DNA of 64,000 bases from contig NZ_BLAE01000014.1 of NCBI RefSeq assembly GCF_009687865.1, positions 35,213 through 99,212 on the forward strand, read 5' to 3'. How positions within the stretch are numbered: the first letter of the stretch is position 1; every line of letters starts with the position of its first letter. This stretch comes from Acrocarpospora macrocephala. Lineage in GTDB: Bacteria; Actinomycetota; Actinomycetes; Streptosporangiales; Streptosporangiaceae. Position numbers and translations under genes: made by a program. Positions 26,948 through 35,235 of the stretch are shown here, piece by piece. The notes under the pieces are model-generated. The model was not told the DNA's origin, ran no database searches, and was given only the letters and a program-made list of their open reading frames with translations.

Positions 26948-27838
26948 CTACGAGCAGGCGGTGGGGGCCTCCGCGTGGACTCCCGCGAACAGGTCGTCCT
27001 CGGGGACGGTGGTGTCCACCAGGGCGCGGGCCAGGTGGAAGTCCTCGGTCGGCCAGACCTCCATCTGGATCTCGATCGGGCAGACGAACCAGAAGCCGTC
27101 AGGGTCCACCTGGGTGGCGTGCGCGAGGAGCGCGCGATCCCGGGTCTCGAAGAAGTCGGCGCACGGCACCCGGGTGGTGACATCCCACTTCTCCGGCCTG
27201 TCCTCCCAGCGAGAGATCCAGTCCGCATACGGCGAGCCCATGCCCCGCGAGGTCATCGCCTCATGAAGCGCCTCGAACTTGTTCTTGGAGAAACCCATCT
27301 GGTAGTACAGCTTGAGCGGCTGCCACGGCTCCCCGGCCTCGGGGTAACGATCGGGATCCCCGGCCGCGTCGAACGCCTCCACGGAGACCCGGTTGGTCAT
27401 GATGTGGTCGGGGTGCGGGTAACCGCCGTTGTCGTCGTACGTCAAGATCACATGCGGCCGGAACTCGCGGACCGCGGCCACCAGCGGCGCGGAGGCCACC
27501 TCCAGCGACTGCAACGCGAAACACCCCTCCGGCAGCGGCTCGTTCTCGTCCTCGGGCAGCCCGGAGTCGACGAAACCGAGGAAACGCTGGCGCACGCCGA
27601 GGATCTCGCGGGCCCGCTCCATCTCAAGCCGCCGCACCTCGCCCATGTTCTCCAGGATGTCCGGCCGGTCCATCTTCGGGTTCAGGATGGATCCGCGCTC
27701 GCCACCGGTGCAGGTGACCACCAGCACGTCCACGCCCTCGCTGGCATAGCGGGCCATGGTCGCGGCGCCCTTGCTCGACTCGTCGTCGGGGTGCGCGTGC
27801 ACGGCCATCAGCCTCAACGGCGCGATCTCAGCACTCAC
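26948..27838 (-). CDS. mca: Mycothiol S-conjugate amidase
   Basis: Zinc enzyme that cleaves mycothiol S-conjugates into a mercapturic acid, exported, and glucosaminyl-inositol, recycled. The PIG-L/LmbE fold is shown by the zinc motif AVHAHPDDESSKG and by HPDHIMTN. GTG 27838 has GAGGAG 4 bases upstream, giving 296 residues, normal for Mca. The MshB deacetylase is related, but synteny with DUF4307 and greA and the motif DYPEAGEP-like WQPLKLYYQMGFSK region support Mca. It is divergent from the DUF4307/greA genes. Confidence 0.92.
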   Translation of the reverse strand: MSAEIAPLRLMAVHAHPDDESSKGAATMARYASEGVDVLVVTCTGGERGSILNPKMDRPDILENMGEVRRLEMERAREILGVRQRFLGFVDSGLPEDENEPLPEGCFALQSLEVASAPLVAAVREFRPHVILTYDDNGGYPHPDHIMTNRVSVEAFDAAGDPDRYPEAGEPWQPLKLYYQMGFSKNKFEALHEAMTSRGMGSPYADWISRWEDRPEKWDVTTRVPCADFFETRDRALLAHATQVDPDGFWFVCPIEIQMEVWPTEDFHLARALVDTTVPEDDLFAGVHAEAPTACS

Positions 27839-27980
27839 GGGTCTCCTCAAATGTCCTGGGCAACTGCTCAAAGAGGCTAGCTTCAGGGTGCGACAGTTTT
27901 CGCCTCGGGCAAGCCTCCGCGGCACCCTCCGCGAACAATTGTCTCGGACAACGCCGCCAGACCGCAGGGAGATTCCGCGC

Positions 27981-28397
27981 ATGTCCCCAGAGCCAGTCAC
28001 GCGCCCGGTTCTCGGCACGCCCGCGGACTTCCCCGAACGTCCTCCCGCGGGCCGCAGCCGGTTCGTGGTGTATGCGGTGATCGGCCTGATCGTCGCCGTG
28101 ATCGCCTCCGGCTGGGGCTACGTGATCCTCAGCGCGCGCGGAAATCCGGACGTCCGGGCCGAGGTGGTCTCCTTCGACGCGAGCGCGGCCGACTCGGCGG
28201 CGATAACCTTCCTGGTGCACAAGCCCGCCGACCGCGAGGCGAGGTGCCTGGTGCGCGCCCTGGACACCCACCACGTCGAGGTGGGCACCCGCGAGGTCAC
28301 GATCCCCGCCGGAGAGTCCGACAATTCGTTCACCGAGCGCGTGAAGACCAGTGCGCAAGCCACAGCCGTGCACGTTCAGTATTGCAATCTCGTATAG
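27981..28397 (+). CDS. DUF4307 membrane-anchored protein
   Basis: A 138-residue protein with one span at about residues 28-49 (FVVYAVIGLIVAVIASGWGYVIL) and an extracytoplasmic beta-rich domain with two Cys (ARCLVRALD and VQYCNLV). This matches DUF4307, found between mca and greA across actinobacteria (Rv1081c in M. tuberculosis). Function is unknown. The ATG at 27981 lacks a strong ribosome site; family N-termini of this length support it. Confidence 0.85.
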   Translation: MSPEPVTRPVLGTPADFPERPPAGRSRFVVYAVIGLIVAVIASGWGYVILSARGNPDVRAEVVSFDASAADSAAITFLVHKPADREARCLVRALDTHHVEVGTREVTIPAGESDNSFTERVKTSAQATAVHVQYCNLV

Positions 28398-28420
28398 TGG
28401 AATCTTTGGGGAAGCGTTCG

Positions 28421-28442
28421 AAGGCGTTAACTTCTACGCCTT
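28421..28442 (+). promoter_or_regulatory. Stem-loop in the greA leader
   Basis: AAGGCGT and ACGCCTT form a perfect 7-bp stem with an 8-base loop, extendable by CG pairs. It lies between the DUF4307 stop and the greA ribosome site. A TATAGT hexamer at 28393-28398 could be the greA -10 element, which would put the stem in its 5' UTR. It could terminate DUF4307 transcripts or attenuate greA. Confidence 0.4.
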
Positions 28443-28474
28443 TCGACTCACCTAGGGAAGCAAGGAGAACCCGC

Positions 28475-28975
28475 GTGGCCGTCTCCCAGAACGATTCCGT
28501 CACCTGGCTGACGCAGGAGGCGTACGACCGCCTCAAGGAGGAGTACGACCGCCTTTCTGGTCCGGGCCGGATCGAGATCGCCAAGAAGATCGAGGCCGCC
28601 CGCGAGGAGGGTGACCTCAAGGAGAACGGCGGATACCACGCCGCCAAGGACGAGCAGGGCAAGATGGAGGCCCGCATCTTCCACCTCCGGCAGATCCTCG
28701 ACAGCGCCAAGGTTGGCGAGGCCCCCCGAACCGAGGGGGTGGTCGGGCCCGGCATGACGGTGACGATCCGCTTCGTCGGCGATGACGACGAGGTGACCTT
28801 CCTGCTGGCCTCCCGCGAGGAGAGCGGCGCCCCGATCGACGTGTACTCGCCCAAGTCCCCGCTCGGGGCCGCCATCAACGGCAAGAAAATCGGCGACAAG
28901 GCGACGTACACGATGCCGAACGGCCGGGCGATCACGGTCGAGGTGCTCGAAGCCGTGCCGTACATCGGCAACTGA
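28475..28975 (+). CDS. greA: Transcription elongation factor GreA
   Basis: Rescues arrested RNA polymerase by stimulating transcript cleavage. The N-terminal coiled coil begins WLTQEAYDRLKEEYDRL and carries the acidic tip AREEGDLKENGGYHAAKDEQ with the conserved Asp and Glu that reach the active site. The C-terminal FKBP-like domain includes SPKSPLGAAINGKKIGD. GTG 28475 has AAGGAG 8 bases upstream; 166 residues is normal for actinobacterial GreA. A strong terminator follows. Confidence 0.95.
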   Translation: MAVSQNDSVTWLTQEAYDRLKEEYDRLSGPGRIEIAKKIEAAREEGDLKENGGYHAAKDEQGKMEARIFHLRQILDSAKVGEAPRTEGVVGPGMTVTIRFVGDDDEVTFLLASREESGAPIDVYSPKSPLGAAINGKKIGDKATYTMPNGRAITVEVLEAVPYIGN

Positions 28976-28985
28976 CGTTTGTTCA

Positions 28986-29018
28986 AAATCCGCCGGAGAC
29001 ACGCGCTCCGGCGGATTT
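28986..29018 (+). terminator. Intrinsic terminator after greA
   Basis: AAATCCGCCGGAG (28986-28998) pairs perfectly over 13 bp with CTCCGGCGGATTT (29006-29018) across a 7-base loop, 11 bp past the greA stop. A short T-rich stretch follows (TCGGCGTTTT). It is the clearest terminator in the window. Confidence 0.8.
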
Positions 29019-29074
29019 CGGCGTTTTGGATCCGCTAGCCTCGTGGGTCGGGCCATGGCGAGAGGGGTGAGGGC

Positions 29075-30298
29075 GTGATCCGCAGGGCGCTCGCGGAAGC
29101 CCGCAGGGATCTCGCCTACCGTCCCCGGCTGCCGGGCCGCCGTCCGCTCCGGCTGCCCTGGCTGTGGCGGCGGGCGATCCCGCTGCTGGTGGTGCTGCTG
29201 GTCGCGGTCATCTCCGCCGACCTCCTGATCCTGGCCGAGCTTTACGGGCAAGCCGAACGTCCGGTGGCCGCCCGGCAGCGGAACTTCGTGGCCACCGCGG
29301 AGGAGTCCAGGGACGACCCCCCGCCGCCGGTGGCCCCGCTGGGCAAGTTACGGCAGCCGCACCTGTTCGTGGTGAGCGATCAACCGCTCGCGGCGGATAC
29401 GATCGCCCGGATCCGGGAGGTGCCGGGCGTGGCCGCGCTGGATGTCACCGACGCGGCCGAGGTGACCATGGACGGGCGGCGGGTGCCCACCATGGGAGTC
29501 GATCCGTCCACGTTCCGGGCGTACACCCCGGCGCCGACCGCCGGGTCCGACGTGTTGTGGGCGAACATCGCCAAAGGCGAGGTGGCCGTCTCGTTCGAGC
29601 TCGGCAACGACGGCGGCCTGCCGCTCGGGTCCGAGGTGACCAGCGGCGGGCGGAAGCTCAGAATCGGCGCGTACGCGACGGTGGGCATGAGCACGATCGC
29701 CGCGATCGTGTCCCGGCCGACCGCCAGAGCCCTGGGCCTGCCGGAGGGGAACGCGCTGGTGGTCAGCGCGCCCAAGGTCGACTCCGGGAAGCTGCGCCGG
29801 ACGCTGCTGCGGCTGCTGCCGAAGGGCAGCCAGGTGGCGACGATCAATCCGGTGCTGGCCGGGCCCCGGCGGCAGACCGCGTGGCCGGCGTCGGCGTTCA
29901 TGTCGGCGCAGCAGACCGAGGCGATGTTGCGGGCGGCGGTGGGCAAGCTGGGCCGGCCGTACGAGTGGGGGGCCGAAGGGCCGGAGAGTTTCGACTGTTC
30001 CGGTCTGGTGCAGTGGGCGTTCCGGCAGGCGGGGGTGAGCATGCCGAGGGTGGCGTCCCAGCAGTGGGCGAGCGGGCCGCAGATCCCGCTGGAGCAGGCC
30101 CAGCCGGGCGATCTGCTGTTCTGGCGCAGCGATCCCACCAACCCTGCGTATATCTCCCATGTGGCGATTTACTGGGGCGACGGGAAGATGCTGCACGCAC
30201 CCAGGACCGGCGACGTCGTCAAGATCGCCAAGATCCACACCAGGGGCTTCGCCGGCGCGGTCCGGGTCAGCCCGGGCGTCGCCGCCCAGGTTCGCTAG
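29075..30298 (+). CDS. Membrane NlpC/P60 peptidase with an N-terminal MacB-like domain
   Basis: A 407-residue protein with one N-terminal span (residues about 34-56, AIPLLVVLLVAVISADLLIL), then an extracytoplasmic region and a C-terminal NlpC/P60 domain. The catalytic Cys is in SFDCSGLVQWAF, His in YISHVAIYWG, and the third polar residue is probably the His in MLHAP. The middle region (VTMDGRRVPTMGVDPSTFR, GEVAVSFELG, GLPLGSEVTSGGRKLRIG) resembles the periplasmic core of MacB/FtsX-type ABC permeases, here without the transporter. Such a domain might regulate the hydrolase. It likely cleaves peptidoglycan stem peptides at the cell surface. Confidence 0.82.
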   Translation: MIRRALAEARRDLAYRPRLPGRRPLRLPWLWRRAIPLLVVLLVAVISADLLILAELYGQAERPVAARQRNFVATAEESRDDPPPPVAPLGKLRQPHLFVVSDQPLAADTIARIREVPGVAALDVTDAAEVTMDGRRVPTMGVDPSTFRAYTPAPTAGSDVLWANIAKGEVAVSFELGNDGGLPLGSEVTSGGRKLRIGAYATVGMSTIAAIVSRPTARALGLPEGNALVVSAPKVDSGKLRRTLLRLLPKGSQVATINPVLAGPRRQTAWPASAFMSAQQTEAMLRAAVGKLGRPYEWGAEGPESFDCSGLVQWAFRQAGVSMPRVASQQWASGPQIPLEQAQPGDLLFWRSDPTNPAYISHVAIYWGDGKMLHAPRTGDVVKIAKIHTRGFAGAVRVSPGVAAQVR

Positions 30299-30882
30299 AT
30301 CGGCAGCCCCGCCTCCAGCAGCGCGAGCGCCTCGTCCACCAGCTCGGCCAGCGGGCGCGCGCCGTCCTCCTGCACCCAGCGTTGCAGGGTGGGGATGAGC
30401 GCGCCCACGACCGCGCCGGTGAGCGTCTGCACCGCGAGGTCGGCCGGATCACGGCCTTCCCGCTTGGCGATCGCCTCGGCCAGCAGGCCGAGCGTGTCCA
30501 TCATGTTCTGCGTCACCCGGGCGCGGATCGCCGGAATAGTCAGCTGCAGCCGGGCTCGGGCGAGGAGCTCCCGCTGCTCGTCCGCCGGGATCATCGCCAT
30601 CGACTCCCGGAATGTGTCCCGCAGCGCCCGCAATGGCGGTTTGTCCTTCGGCTGCTCGGCCAGCATGGAGATCAGCAGGGGGTCGTAGTCGTCCTGGACG
30701 ACGATGTCCTCCTTTGTCGCGAAATATCGGAAGATCGTGCTGGGGGAGATCTCCGCGGCCTCCGCGATCTGCTCGATGGTCGTCGCGTCATAGCCCTGCT
30801 CGGCGAACAATCGCAGGGCCTGCTCCTGGATCGTCCGCCGAGTCCTGGCCTTCTTCCGTTCACGCAGTCCCGGCGAGTTCAT
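30295..30882 (-). CDS. TetR-family regulator of the adjacent MFS pump
   Basis: The N-terminal TetR helix-turn-helix reads RRTIQEQALRLFAEQGYDATTIEQIAEAA then ISPSTIFRYFATKEDIV (in pieces). The C-terminal ligand domain is all helical. ATG 30882 is chosen by family length (195 residues) and GGGAG 8 bases upstream; it overlaps the MFS gene end by 23 bp, so the two are one operon with the pump first. It probably represses the pump from the palindrome at 32339-32372. Confidence 0.9.
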   Translation of the reverse strand: MNSPGLRERKKARTRRTIQEQALRLFAEQGYDATTIEQIAEAAEISPSTIFRYFATKEDIVVQDDYDPLLISMLAEQPKDKPPLRALRDTFRESMAMIPADEQRELLARARLQLTIPAIRARVTQNMMDTLGLLAEAIAKREGRDPADLAVQTLTGAVVGALIPTLQRWVQEDGARPLAELVDEALALLEAGLPI

Positions 30883-32335
30883 GGACCGATTCTCCCGCCT
30901 CCTCCGCGCTCGTGCCACGCATGAACACCGCCACCAGCACCGCGCTGAGCAGCGCCGCCGCGCCGCATGTCCACAGCACCGCGTCCATCGCCGCCGCGAA
31001 GGCGTCCTGCCCCGCCGCGGCGAACTCCGGCACGTGTACGGCTGCCGCCACCGAGTCGCGCACTCCCTCGGGGGCGGAATCGGGCAGGTTGCCGGCGTAC
31101 ACGGCGGAGAGCAGGCTGCCGAGCCCGGCCACCCCGAAGGCCCCGCCGGTCTGGCGCAGGGACTGGAGCACTCCCGTGCCCATGCCGGTGCGATGCTCGG
31201 GCAGCATGGCGAGCACGCCGTCCATGGCGGGGACCATGGTCAGGCCGACGCCCGCTCCGGCGACCGTGAGCCAGGCGGCGGTGTAGGCGTACTCGCCGGG
31301 CAGGATCGCGCCGAGCGCGAGCCCGGCGGTGAGCAGCAGCAGCCCGGCGGTCATGATCGGCCGCAGCGTGGTCTTCTTGAGCAGGCGCTCGCCCGCGAAT
31401 CCGCCGAGCATCAGGCCGAGGATCATCGGGGTGATGCGCAGGCCGGTGCCCATCGCGTCGAAGCCCTGCACGGCCTGCAGGTAGAGCGGCACCACGAACA
31501 GCACGCCCATCATGCCGAGCGAGACCAGCGAGGCCGCGATCGAACCCCATAGGAAGACCCGGTCCCGGAAGAGGCTGAGGTCCATCATCGGGGTGCTGCT
31601 GCGCATTTCCACCCGGACGAACGCGGTCAGAAGCACCAGGCCCACCGCCAACGGGATGAGAGCCCCGGGGGAGCCCCAGCCGTCCACCGGGGCCTGGATC
31701 ACGCCGTATACCAGGGCGGCGAGGCCGGTCACCGACAGCAGCGTGCCGGTCACGTCCAGCCGGGGTGCGGCGGGGTCGCGCGACTCCGGCACCAGCAGGA
31801 CCACGGCGACCAGCGCGATCGCCACCGCGGGCAGGTTGATCAGGAAGATCGATCCCCACCAGAAGTGGTCGAGCAGGTAGCCGCCCACGATCGGGCCGAG
31901 CGGCAGCCCGACGGCCATGCCCGCCGTCCACACCGCGATGGCCTTGGCCCGCTCGCCCGCGGGGAAGATGCTCGGCAGGATCGAGGTGGACAGCGGCATG
32001 ATCAGCGCCGCGCCCGCGCCCATCAGCGCGCGGCCCGCGATCAGCCAGCCGGTCGTGTCGGCCAGCATCGCCATCGCCGACGCCACCCCGAACGCGGCCA
32101 GACCGGCGACCAGCAGCTTCTTGCGGCCGAGCCGGTCGCCGAACACGCCCGCGGGGAGCAGCAGCGCCGCGAACGTCACCAGGTAGGCGTCGACGATCCA
32201 CTGGAGTTCGCCGGTGGAGGCGTTCAGGTCCACGGCGAGCGTGGGGAGCGCCACGTTGAGCACGGTCGCGTCCAGTCCGATGACCAGGACGCTGAGTACA
32301 AGGGCTGACAGAGCCCACCATCTGGAAGTAACCAT
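30860..32335 (-). CDS. MFS multidrug exporter, DHA2 (EmrB/QacA) family
   Basis: A 491-residue proton antiporter with 14 predicted spans. Motif A is GVFGDRLGRKKLLVAG after span 2, motif D1 is DATVLNVALPTL in span 1, and motif C is GPIVGGYLL in span 5. It likely exports a toxic small molecule. The ATG sits 6 bases after a possible -10 element, so the mRNA may be leaderless. A TetR regulator is encoded downstream in the same operon. Confidence 0.92.
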   Translation of the reverse strand: MVTSRWWALSALVLSVLVIGLDATVLNVALPTLAVDLNASTGELQWIVDAYLVTFAALLLPAGVFGDRLGRKKLLVAGLAAFGVASAMAMLADTTGWLIAGRALMGAGAALIMPLSTSILPSIFPAGERAKAIAVWTAGMAVGLPLGPIVGGYLLDHFWWGSIFLINLPAVAIALVAVVLLVPESRDPAAPRLDVTGTLLSVTGLAALVYGVIQAPVDGWGSPGALIPLAVGLVLLTAFVRVEMRSSTPMMDLSLFRDRVFLWGSIAASLVSLGMMGVLFVVPLYLQAVQGFDAMGTGLRITPMILGLMLGGFAGERLLKKTTLRPIMTAGLLLLTAGLALGAILPGEYAYTAAWLTVAGAGVGLTMVPAMDGVLAMLPEHRTGMGTGVLQSLRQTGGAFGVAGLGSLLSAVYAGNLPDSAPEGVRDSVAAAVHVPEFAAAGQDAFAAAMDAVLWTCGAAALLSAVLVAVFMRGTSAEEAGESVHELAGTA

Positions 32336-32338
32336 GAA

Positions 32339-32372
32339 TTGATAGTAACTCTCAAAATGTAGTTACTGTCAA
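32339..32372 (-). promoter_or_regulatory. Promoter and TetR operator of the MFS/TetR operon
   Basis: On the minus strand TTGACAGTAACT and AGTTACTATCAA form 12-bp inverted arms with one mismatch and a 10-base spacer. The upstream arm contains TTGACA (-35) and the downstream arm TACTAT (-10, 19-base spacing). The start ATG begins 6 bases beyond. A repressor bound here would block both promoter elements. Confidence 0.65.
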
Positions 32373-32411
32373 CGCCTTTGCTCTGGCGAGATGCGGTGTA
32401 ATCTTTATTAC

Positions 32412-32930
32412 ATGGATGCAGAAGAACAGCTGAAAGGCTGGTTCACCGGGCGGTTGCCCGAAGGCTGGTTCACCGGGCGGCCCGAGATCGTGCTGGACCG
32501 GGAAGAGATCACCGTGCTCGGCGCGCTCCCGCCGCTGACCGTCGCCGACGACCTGCCGGACGTGGAGAAGGCCGCCGCGCTGGAGGGCTACGTCGAGCGG
32601 TTCCGCGAGGAGACCAGGGAACGCCGGATCGACATCGCCCGCGAGGCCGAGCACCGGTTCCGCCGCAAGGTCTCCTGGGGGGTCACCGCCGGCGAGGAGA
32701 CAGTGATGTTCACCACTCTCTCGGTGCCCGTCATGACCCGGCTGCGGCAGCCGGAACGGCAGGTGCTCGACACGCTCGTCGCCGCCGGGGTCGCGCGCAG
32801 CCGCTCCGACGCCCTCGCCTGGTGCGTCAGGCTGGTCGGCAAGCACACCGACACGTGGCTCGCTGACCTGCGCGATGCCCTCCAGCACGTTGATCGAGTT
32901 CGCGCGGCGGGCCCCGACGTAGTGGACTAA
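32412..32930 (+). CDS. Conserved actinobacterial protein with RHH-like C-terminus
   Basis: A 172-residue acidic protein of unknown function. It begins with a duplicated GWFTGR motif, encoded by a 20-bp perfect direct repeat at 32434-32453 and 32461-32480. The centre holds FREETRERRIDIAREAEHRF and FTTLSVPVMTRLRQPER. The C-terminus (VARSRSDALAWCVRLVGKH) resembles a ribbon-helix-helix or other dimerisation helix pair. I recognise the protein as conserved among actinomycetes but know no function. It is divergent from the MFS operon. Confidence 0.7.
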   Translation: MDAEEQLKGWFTGRLPEGWFTGRPEIVLDREEITVLGALPPLTVADDLPDVEKAAALEGYVERFREETRERRIDIAREAEHRFRRKVSWGVTAGEETVMFTTLSVPVMTRLRQPERQVLDTLVAAGVARSRSDALAWCVRLVGKHTDTWLADLRDALQHVDRVRAAGPDVVD

Positions 32931-32945
32931 ACCAATTAATCAAAA

Positions 32946-32955
32946 GGTCTGGACC
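32946..32955. promoter_or_regulatory. GntR/DasR-like box, distal, upstream of pckG
   Basis: GGTCTGGACC, with flanking A on each side, matches the DasR-type core TGGTCTAGACCA at 10 of 12 positions. It is followed by CCAATgcgATTGG (32954-32966), a second small palindrome. Confidence 0.4.
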
Positions 32956-33116
32956 AATGCGATTGGCCTATACCAATGTGTGGGCCGGAAAATTCGGGTA
33001 AGGAGTGGGCACGTTTTCTTTGAACCGGGCCTTGGCGGGTAGGCTCCCACTGAGCATCATGGCCGCCACCTGCGCTTAGGTGGCTGGATATGGCCTGATT
33101 AACGGCGTGGAAACAT

Positions 33117-33132
33117 ACTGGTCTACGCCAAT
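33117..33132. promoter_or_regulatory. GntR/DasR-like box, proximal, upstream of pckG
   Basis: ACTGGTCTACGCCAAT matches ACTGGTCTAGACCACT, the box bound by DasR-type HutC/GntR regulators, at 13 of 16 positions. It lies about 65 bp before the pckG start. The rest of the 266-bp intergenic region holds a CCACCT/AGGTGG stem near 33066-33083 and the AAAGGAG ribosome site. Confidence 0.5.
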
Positions 33133-33196
33133 TGGATTAGGCGCGTATTCATCGTCAATGATGATTTGGCCCCGCTAGACAAAGGAGCCGTCGCCG

Positions 33197-35017
33197 ATGT
33201 CCGTCACCGTTTCGCGTAATCCCCAGCCGACTTCTGAGCAGTTCTCCCACCCGACCACTCACCGCGAGTTGGCCGCCTGGGTCGGCGCGATCGCCGAACT
33301 CACCGAGCCGGACCGGATCGAATGGTGTGACGGCTCCGAAGCGGAATGGACCCGGCTGACCAACCTCCTGGTCGACCAGGGCACCTTCACTCGGCTGGTA
33401 CGGCGCCCCAACAGCTTCCACGCCGCCTCCGACCCGAGCGACGTGGCCAGGGTCGAGGACCGGACCTTCATCTGCTCCGAGCGGGAAGAGGACGCCGGGC
33501 CGACCAACAACTGGGTCGCGCCCGCCGAGATGCGCGCCACCTTCGGCAAACTGTTCCGGGGGAGCATGCGCGGGCGCACCATGTATGTGGTTCCGTTCTG
33601 CATGGGGCCGCTCGGCGGTTCGATCTCGCAACTCGGGGTGGAGATCACGGACTCGGCGTACGTGGTGGTGTCGATGCGGGTCATGACCCGGATGGGCGAC
33701 GACGCGCTCCGCCTCATCGAGGAGCGCGGCGACTACGTCAAGGCGGTGCACTCGGTCGGCGCGCCGCTCGAACCCGGGCAGGCCGACGTGCCCTGGCCCT
33801 GCAACCAGACCAAATACATCAGCCACTTCCCGGAGACCCGGGAGATCTGGTCGTACGGCTCTGGCTACGGTGGCAACGCTCTCCTGGGCAAGAAGTGCTA
33901 CGCGCTCCGCATCGCCGGCACGATGGCCCGGGACGAGGGCTGGCTGGCCGAGCACATGCTGATCCTCAAGCTCACCCCGCCAGCTGGCGAAGCCCGCTAT
34001 GTGGCGGCGGCCTTCCCGTCCGCGTGTGGCAAGACCAACCTGGCCATGTTGCGGCCGACCATTCCCGGCTGGAAGGTCGAGACGATCGGGGATGACATCG
34101 CCTGGATGCGGTTCGGGGCGGACGGGCGGCTTTACGCGATCAACCCGGAGGCCGGGTTCTTTGGGGTCGCGCCCGGCACCGGCGAGAGCACCAACGCGAA
34201 CGCGATCAAGACGTTGTGGGGGAACAGCATCTTCACCAACGTCGCGCTCACCGATGACGGGGATGTCTGGTGGGAGGGCATGACCGATGAGCCGCCGGCG
34301 CATCTGACCGACTGGAGGGGGCGGTCCTGGACGCCCGCTTCGCCCGAGCCCGCCGCCCATCCGAACGCGCGCTTCACCACGCCCGCCGAGCAGTGTCCGA
34401 CGATCGCCAGGGAATGGCAGAACCCCGACGGAGTTCCGATCTCGGCCATCCTGTTCGGTGGGCGCCGGGCTACCGCCGTGCCGCTGGTCACCGAATCTCT
34501 CAGCTGGGAGCAGGGCGTGTTCCTCGGCGCCAACGTGGCGTCGGAGAAGACCGCCGCCGCTGAGGGCAAGGTCGGTGAACTGCGCCGCGACCCGTTCGCG
34601 ATGTTGCCGTTCTGCGGTTACAACATGGGCGACTACTTCGCGCACTGGATCTCGATCGGCCGGACGCCGGGGGCGCAGCTTCCGAAGATCTACTACGTCA
34701 ACTGGTTCCGCAAGGACGATCAGGGGCGCTTCGTCTGGCCCGGGTTCGGCGAGAACAGCCGCGTACTCAAATGGATCGTCGACCGCCTCAACGGTCAGGC
34801 CTCCGCCGTCGAAACCCCGATCGGCCGCCTTCCTGTCTCGCTGGACACCGAGGGTCTCGACATTTCCCCTGAGGATCTCTCGTTGCTCCTGACCGTCGAC
34901 CCGGAGATCTGGCGGGAGGAAGCCGCGCTCGTCCCCGAGTTCTTCAGAACCTTTGGCGATCACCTGCCCAAGGAACTCTGGGAGGAGTACCACGCTTTGC
35001 TCGCCCGCCTAAACTGA
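33197..35017 (+). CDS. pckG: Phosphoenolpyruvate carboxykinase (GTP)
   Basis: Gluconeogenic enzyme converting oxaloacetate and GTP to phosphoenolpyruvate, CO2 and GDP. A 606-residue protein of the GTP-type family with the kinase loop FPSACGKTN, the oxaloacetate/PEP region [14 protein letters not shown], the metal-site strand [13 protein letters not shown], and the guanine-binding region [20 protein letters not shown] at 33180-33186 supports ATG 33197. Two GntR-type boxes in the long upstream region suggest control by a carbon-source regulator. A dispersed GC-rich repeat begins about 65 bp past the stop. Confidence 0.96.
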   Translation: MSVTVSRNPQPTSEQFSHPTTHRELAAWVGAIAELTEPDRIEWCDGSEAEWTRLTNLLVDQGTFTRLVRRPNSFHAASDPSDVARVEDRTFICSEREEDAGPTNNWVAPAEMRATFGKLFRGSMRGRTMYVVPFCMGPLGGSISQLGVEITDSAYVVVSMRVMTRMGDDALRLIEERGDYVKAVHSVGAPLEPGQADVPWPCNQTKYISHFPETREIWSYGSGYGGNALLGKKCYALRIAGTMARDEGWLAEHMLILKLTPPAGEARYVAAAFPSACGKTNLAMLRPTIPGWKVETIGDDIAWMRFGADGRLYAINPEAGFFGVAPGTGESTNANAIKTLWGNSIFTNVALTDDGDVWWEGMTDEPPAHLTDWRGRSWTPASPEPAAHPNARFTTPAEQCPTIAREWQNPDGVPISAILFGGRRATAVPLVTESLSWEQGVFLGANVASEKTAAAEGKVGELRRDPFAMLPFCGYNMGDYFAHWISIGRTPGAQLPKIYYVNWFRKDDQGRFVWPGFGENSRVLKWIVDRLNGQASAVETPIGRLPVSLDTEGLDISPEDLSLLLTVDPEIWREEAALVPEFFRTFGDHLPKELWEEYHALLARLN

Positions 35018-35080
35018 CAGCGGTGAGCGGCGCCCACCCCAAAGCAGGAATGCCCGCCAGCGTCGTCGGGCGTTCCGGAG

Positions 35081-35235
35081 GGGTTCTCCCACCCTGATCT
35101 ACCTCGGGGCTCCGCCCGGCCGTCACGGTGGTTTTCCCACCCGCCCAGCCCTTTGTTTCCCCTCGGGGCTCCGCCCCGCCCCCGCTGTCACGGTGGTTTC
35201 CACTCACCCTTCCCCTCGGGCTCCGCCCCGTCCCG
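35081..35235 (-). repeat. Dispersed GC-rich intergenic repeat, copy 1
   Basis: Contains, in reverse orientation, two GGGCGGAGCCC(C)GAGG hairpin modules joined to GGAAACAAAGGG and GGGTGGGAAAACCACCGTGAC blocks that recur at 39404-39614 and 43043-43210. GGGC-GGA-GCCC is self-complementary and can form a tight hairpin. Part of the copy lies inside the 3' end of the convergent sigma-factor gene and encodes its tail RGGARGEG. Confidence 0.75.
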
